A stretch of 64,000 nt of DNA from Eopsaltria australis (Eukaryota > Chordata > Aves > Passeriformes > Petroicidae): assembly GCA_034509425.1 (NCBI GenBank), contig JAVTVJ010000023.1, forward strand, positions 1,054,001 to 1,118,000, written 5' to 3'. A program made the position numbers and the translations under genes. The notes under the pieces were generated by a model. The model was given only the letters and a program-made list of their open reading frames with translations, was not told the origin of the DNA and made no database searches. Every line of letters begins with the position of its first letter. Position 1 is the stretch's first letter. This document shows, one piece after another, positions 62,201 through 64,000 of this stretch.

Positions 62201-64000
62201 GAATAATAGGAGTGAGAAAACCATTCAAAAATTTTTTTTGTTTTATATTCAGTGGCTGAAAAATTCTCACACACCTGCACTTGAGCTGGGTGCCTTGTGA
62301 TCCCAGTCTAGCATTTGGGAGGACAAATGCGGCACAGGATCTGCACCTACTCTAGCATTAGCCCTTGGAGTCTTTTGAGAAGAACAACTTGAGCACTTTG
62401 CCAGGTGCTCTGGTACCTGAATGCTGCAGGAAGCTTGTGTACACAAAATCGTTTTTTCTTCTGGTTCTGTAAGCCCAGCCTGCCATCTGGTTTCAGTGTA
62501 GTTATTTGCTGCATGGCAAGTCAAAGAATACTGCTACTGAAACAATTACCATGTCAAAGCAAACACAGCCTTAGCTTTGTTTCTCAGTCCACAGCTACAG
62601 GAAATGGAGATCTACAGTGCACAAAACCCTCCCTTTTTAAAGGGGGAGCACTGTTCCCCTCACATCTCTTTGGTCTTTTCTCAGCTTCTACTCTGAATTC
62701 CTGCTCTTCTGATCCCACTGCTGTCACCAAAGTGATTACATGACCATTCTCAGCACTGTAGGGTTTTGCCCCTCCCTGGACCCTGTTGTGAGGGGGGGTG
62801 GCCTTTTCTCTGACTGCCCTTGCTATCCTCATGGGTGACAGGGAGAGATAAAAAGCCTGCTACACCGGCACCTTCACTGTGTAAATCTTTCCCTTTCCAT
62901 GACCCTGACCTATTTTTAGGACGGGTAGTAGCTATCTCCATTTGAGAAAACCTCTCAAGAGTGACATGCTTTGAGAGCAGAGCCCTTCTAATTACATTCC
63001 TCACAGGATAACCATCCTGAAGGAGTTGCATAATCCTCCCTTGCACTGTCCTGCTGATGAGCTGCAAATTGACACTATATAAAAATAGTCGAAGCTTGGC
63101 CTCCTTTCTTCTTTTGAAACTATTTTAGAGAGCTTCTCTCTCTTCAGAGCATCACTTACAGATTTGGTTATTTGCATGTGGTGTGACTTCCTTTAAATTC
63201 TGTTTTATTCATATCTTTCTCTCTTTTTCCTTTGCATGCCTGTAGTGTTATGTCTGGGTTTTACTGTTTTTTAATGTATAGAAAAACTGTCTGGCTGCAT
63301 GTAAAAGATTCTTCATTTGTGTAAGATTCCTTCATTCAAAATCAGCTCCTTTTTACTGCAGTTTTACCTTTATTAATAAAGAACTGAGAGCCTTGTAGAG
63401 GACCAGGTCAGGAAAGGAGGAGTTGGCTCAATCACATCCTTAAATGTATGTTCAGGATTGTGATGAGATCAAAGAATAAGGACTGTTTTCCTCCCTGGAA
63501 TCTTAGCCTAAATTAAAGTCTGTGACGCTCAGTGCACTAAAGAGGAGAAAAAGCTAAATAGCAGGTCTAAAATTTTGAGAACAAGTTGAAGGAACAGAGA
63601 TAGTATTTGACTGATACTCACCATGATGAAAATCTTTTCTCTGGGCCAGACTTCTTGGAGTGAGCATTCAGAAGGAATGTTGAAAATACTCTGCAAACTG
63701 ATGAGTTTCTGTCAGGAAATCCGACTGGTTGTGGCTGATAATAATGAAAATGTGAATCACTTTATAATTTCATATCACAGATTTCATTCATACAGTCTGA
63801 GTAAGCGGAATCTTTCTTTTTTTTCTTTCCTTTTGCATGCTCGCACTTTTTAGAATAACAAAGACCATAGAAGTGTCTGGATAATAGACACTGAGCTAAT
63901 TAAATCTGTGAATGAGATCAGAAATGCATTTGTGAAAGGTTCTGTGTTAGCACAGAGGATGAAAATGTCTTTGGCCTGACATGAAATCAACCTCCAATTA
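59286..64000. other. Unique non-coding DNA with one exon-like unit
   Basis: Contains the exon-like unit at 59599-59663. A 142-codon frame at 60162-60590 is unrecognised. A TATATAAAAA motif near 63076-63085 has no supporting promoter context. No LINE copies are recognised in this last 4.7 kb. Confidence 0.5.

Noticed and set aside
63076..63085. TATATAAAAA as a promoter
   Set aside because: TATA-like motifs are frequent in AT-rich DNA, and no transcript or downstream exon supports it.
63622..63690. Minus-strand 69-base unit with ATG|GTGAGTATC donor, open in two frames
   Set aside because: The acceptor is purine-interrupted and weak, and no neighbouring exon was found. It remains possible but unsupported.

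Overview
The window looks like nuclear DNA from a bird, probably a songbird. The main reason is the set of about sixteen fragments of CR1 LINE retrotransposons, nearly all 5'-truncated. Several keep the CR1 3' end with its ATTCTATG-type octamer tail. The DNA is AT-rich and has no operon-like gene packing, no long open reading frames, and long stretches of unique sequence. This fits a large intron or an intergenic desert. The species and the passerine placement are inferences from repeat type only.

No complete gene is visible. The open frames are short (165 codons at most), spread over all six frames, and often lie across repeats or microsatellites. They behave as chance frames. The best coding evidence is a pair of exon-like units on the + strand, at 29225-29321 and 35174-35227. 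Each has a near-consensus acceptor and donor, an open frame, and matching phase. Weaker units at 9633-9654, 37861-37931 and 59599-59663 can be joined to the pair in phase. I do not recognise the peptide. Decoy exons are common in vertebrate DNA, so this stays a hypothesis.

Layout. 1-4.3 kb: pentanucleotide repeat, then two CR1 copies whose octamer tails have expanded. 4.3-7.7 kb: unique DNA with a poly-T tract, a CR1 tail and one exon-like non-coding unit. 7.7-8.3 kb: CR1. 8.3-19.9 kb: almost repeat-free, with one small CR1. 19.9-21.5 kb: two old, diverged CR1/L3-like copies in opposite orientation. 24.06-24.88 kb: a CR1 fragment beside a CpG-rich retroviral LTR-like block with CCAAT motifs, AATAAA and a possible lysine-tRNA primer site. 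26.5 kb: CR1. 27-36 kb: the best exon candidates and a 140-bp CTCCT repeat. 36.1-36.5 kb: two CR1 pieces pointing away from each other. 38.06-38.27 kb: a 200-bp TTCC repeat. 41.6-58.4 kb: scattered CR1 fragments separated by unique AT-rich DNA, including a repeat-poor stretch at 42-46.8 kb with TAATTA-rich blocks. 58.76-59.28 kb: an old CR1/L3-like copy with recognisable reverse-transcriptase 3' region sequence. 59.3-64 kb: unique DNA.

I found no tRNA, rRNA, CRISPR array, operon or novel biological system. What can be examined further is the possible split gene, the LTR, the old CR1 copies and the long purine/pyrimidine repeats.
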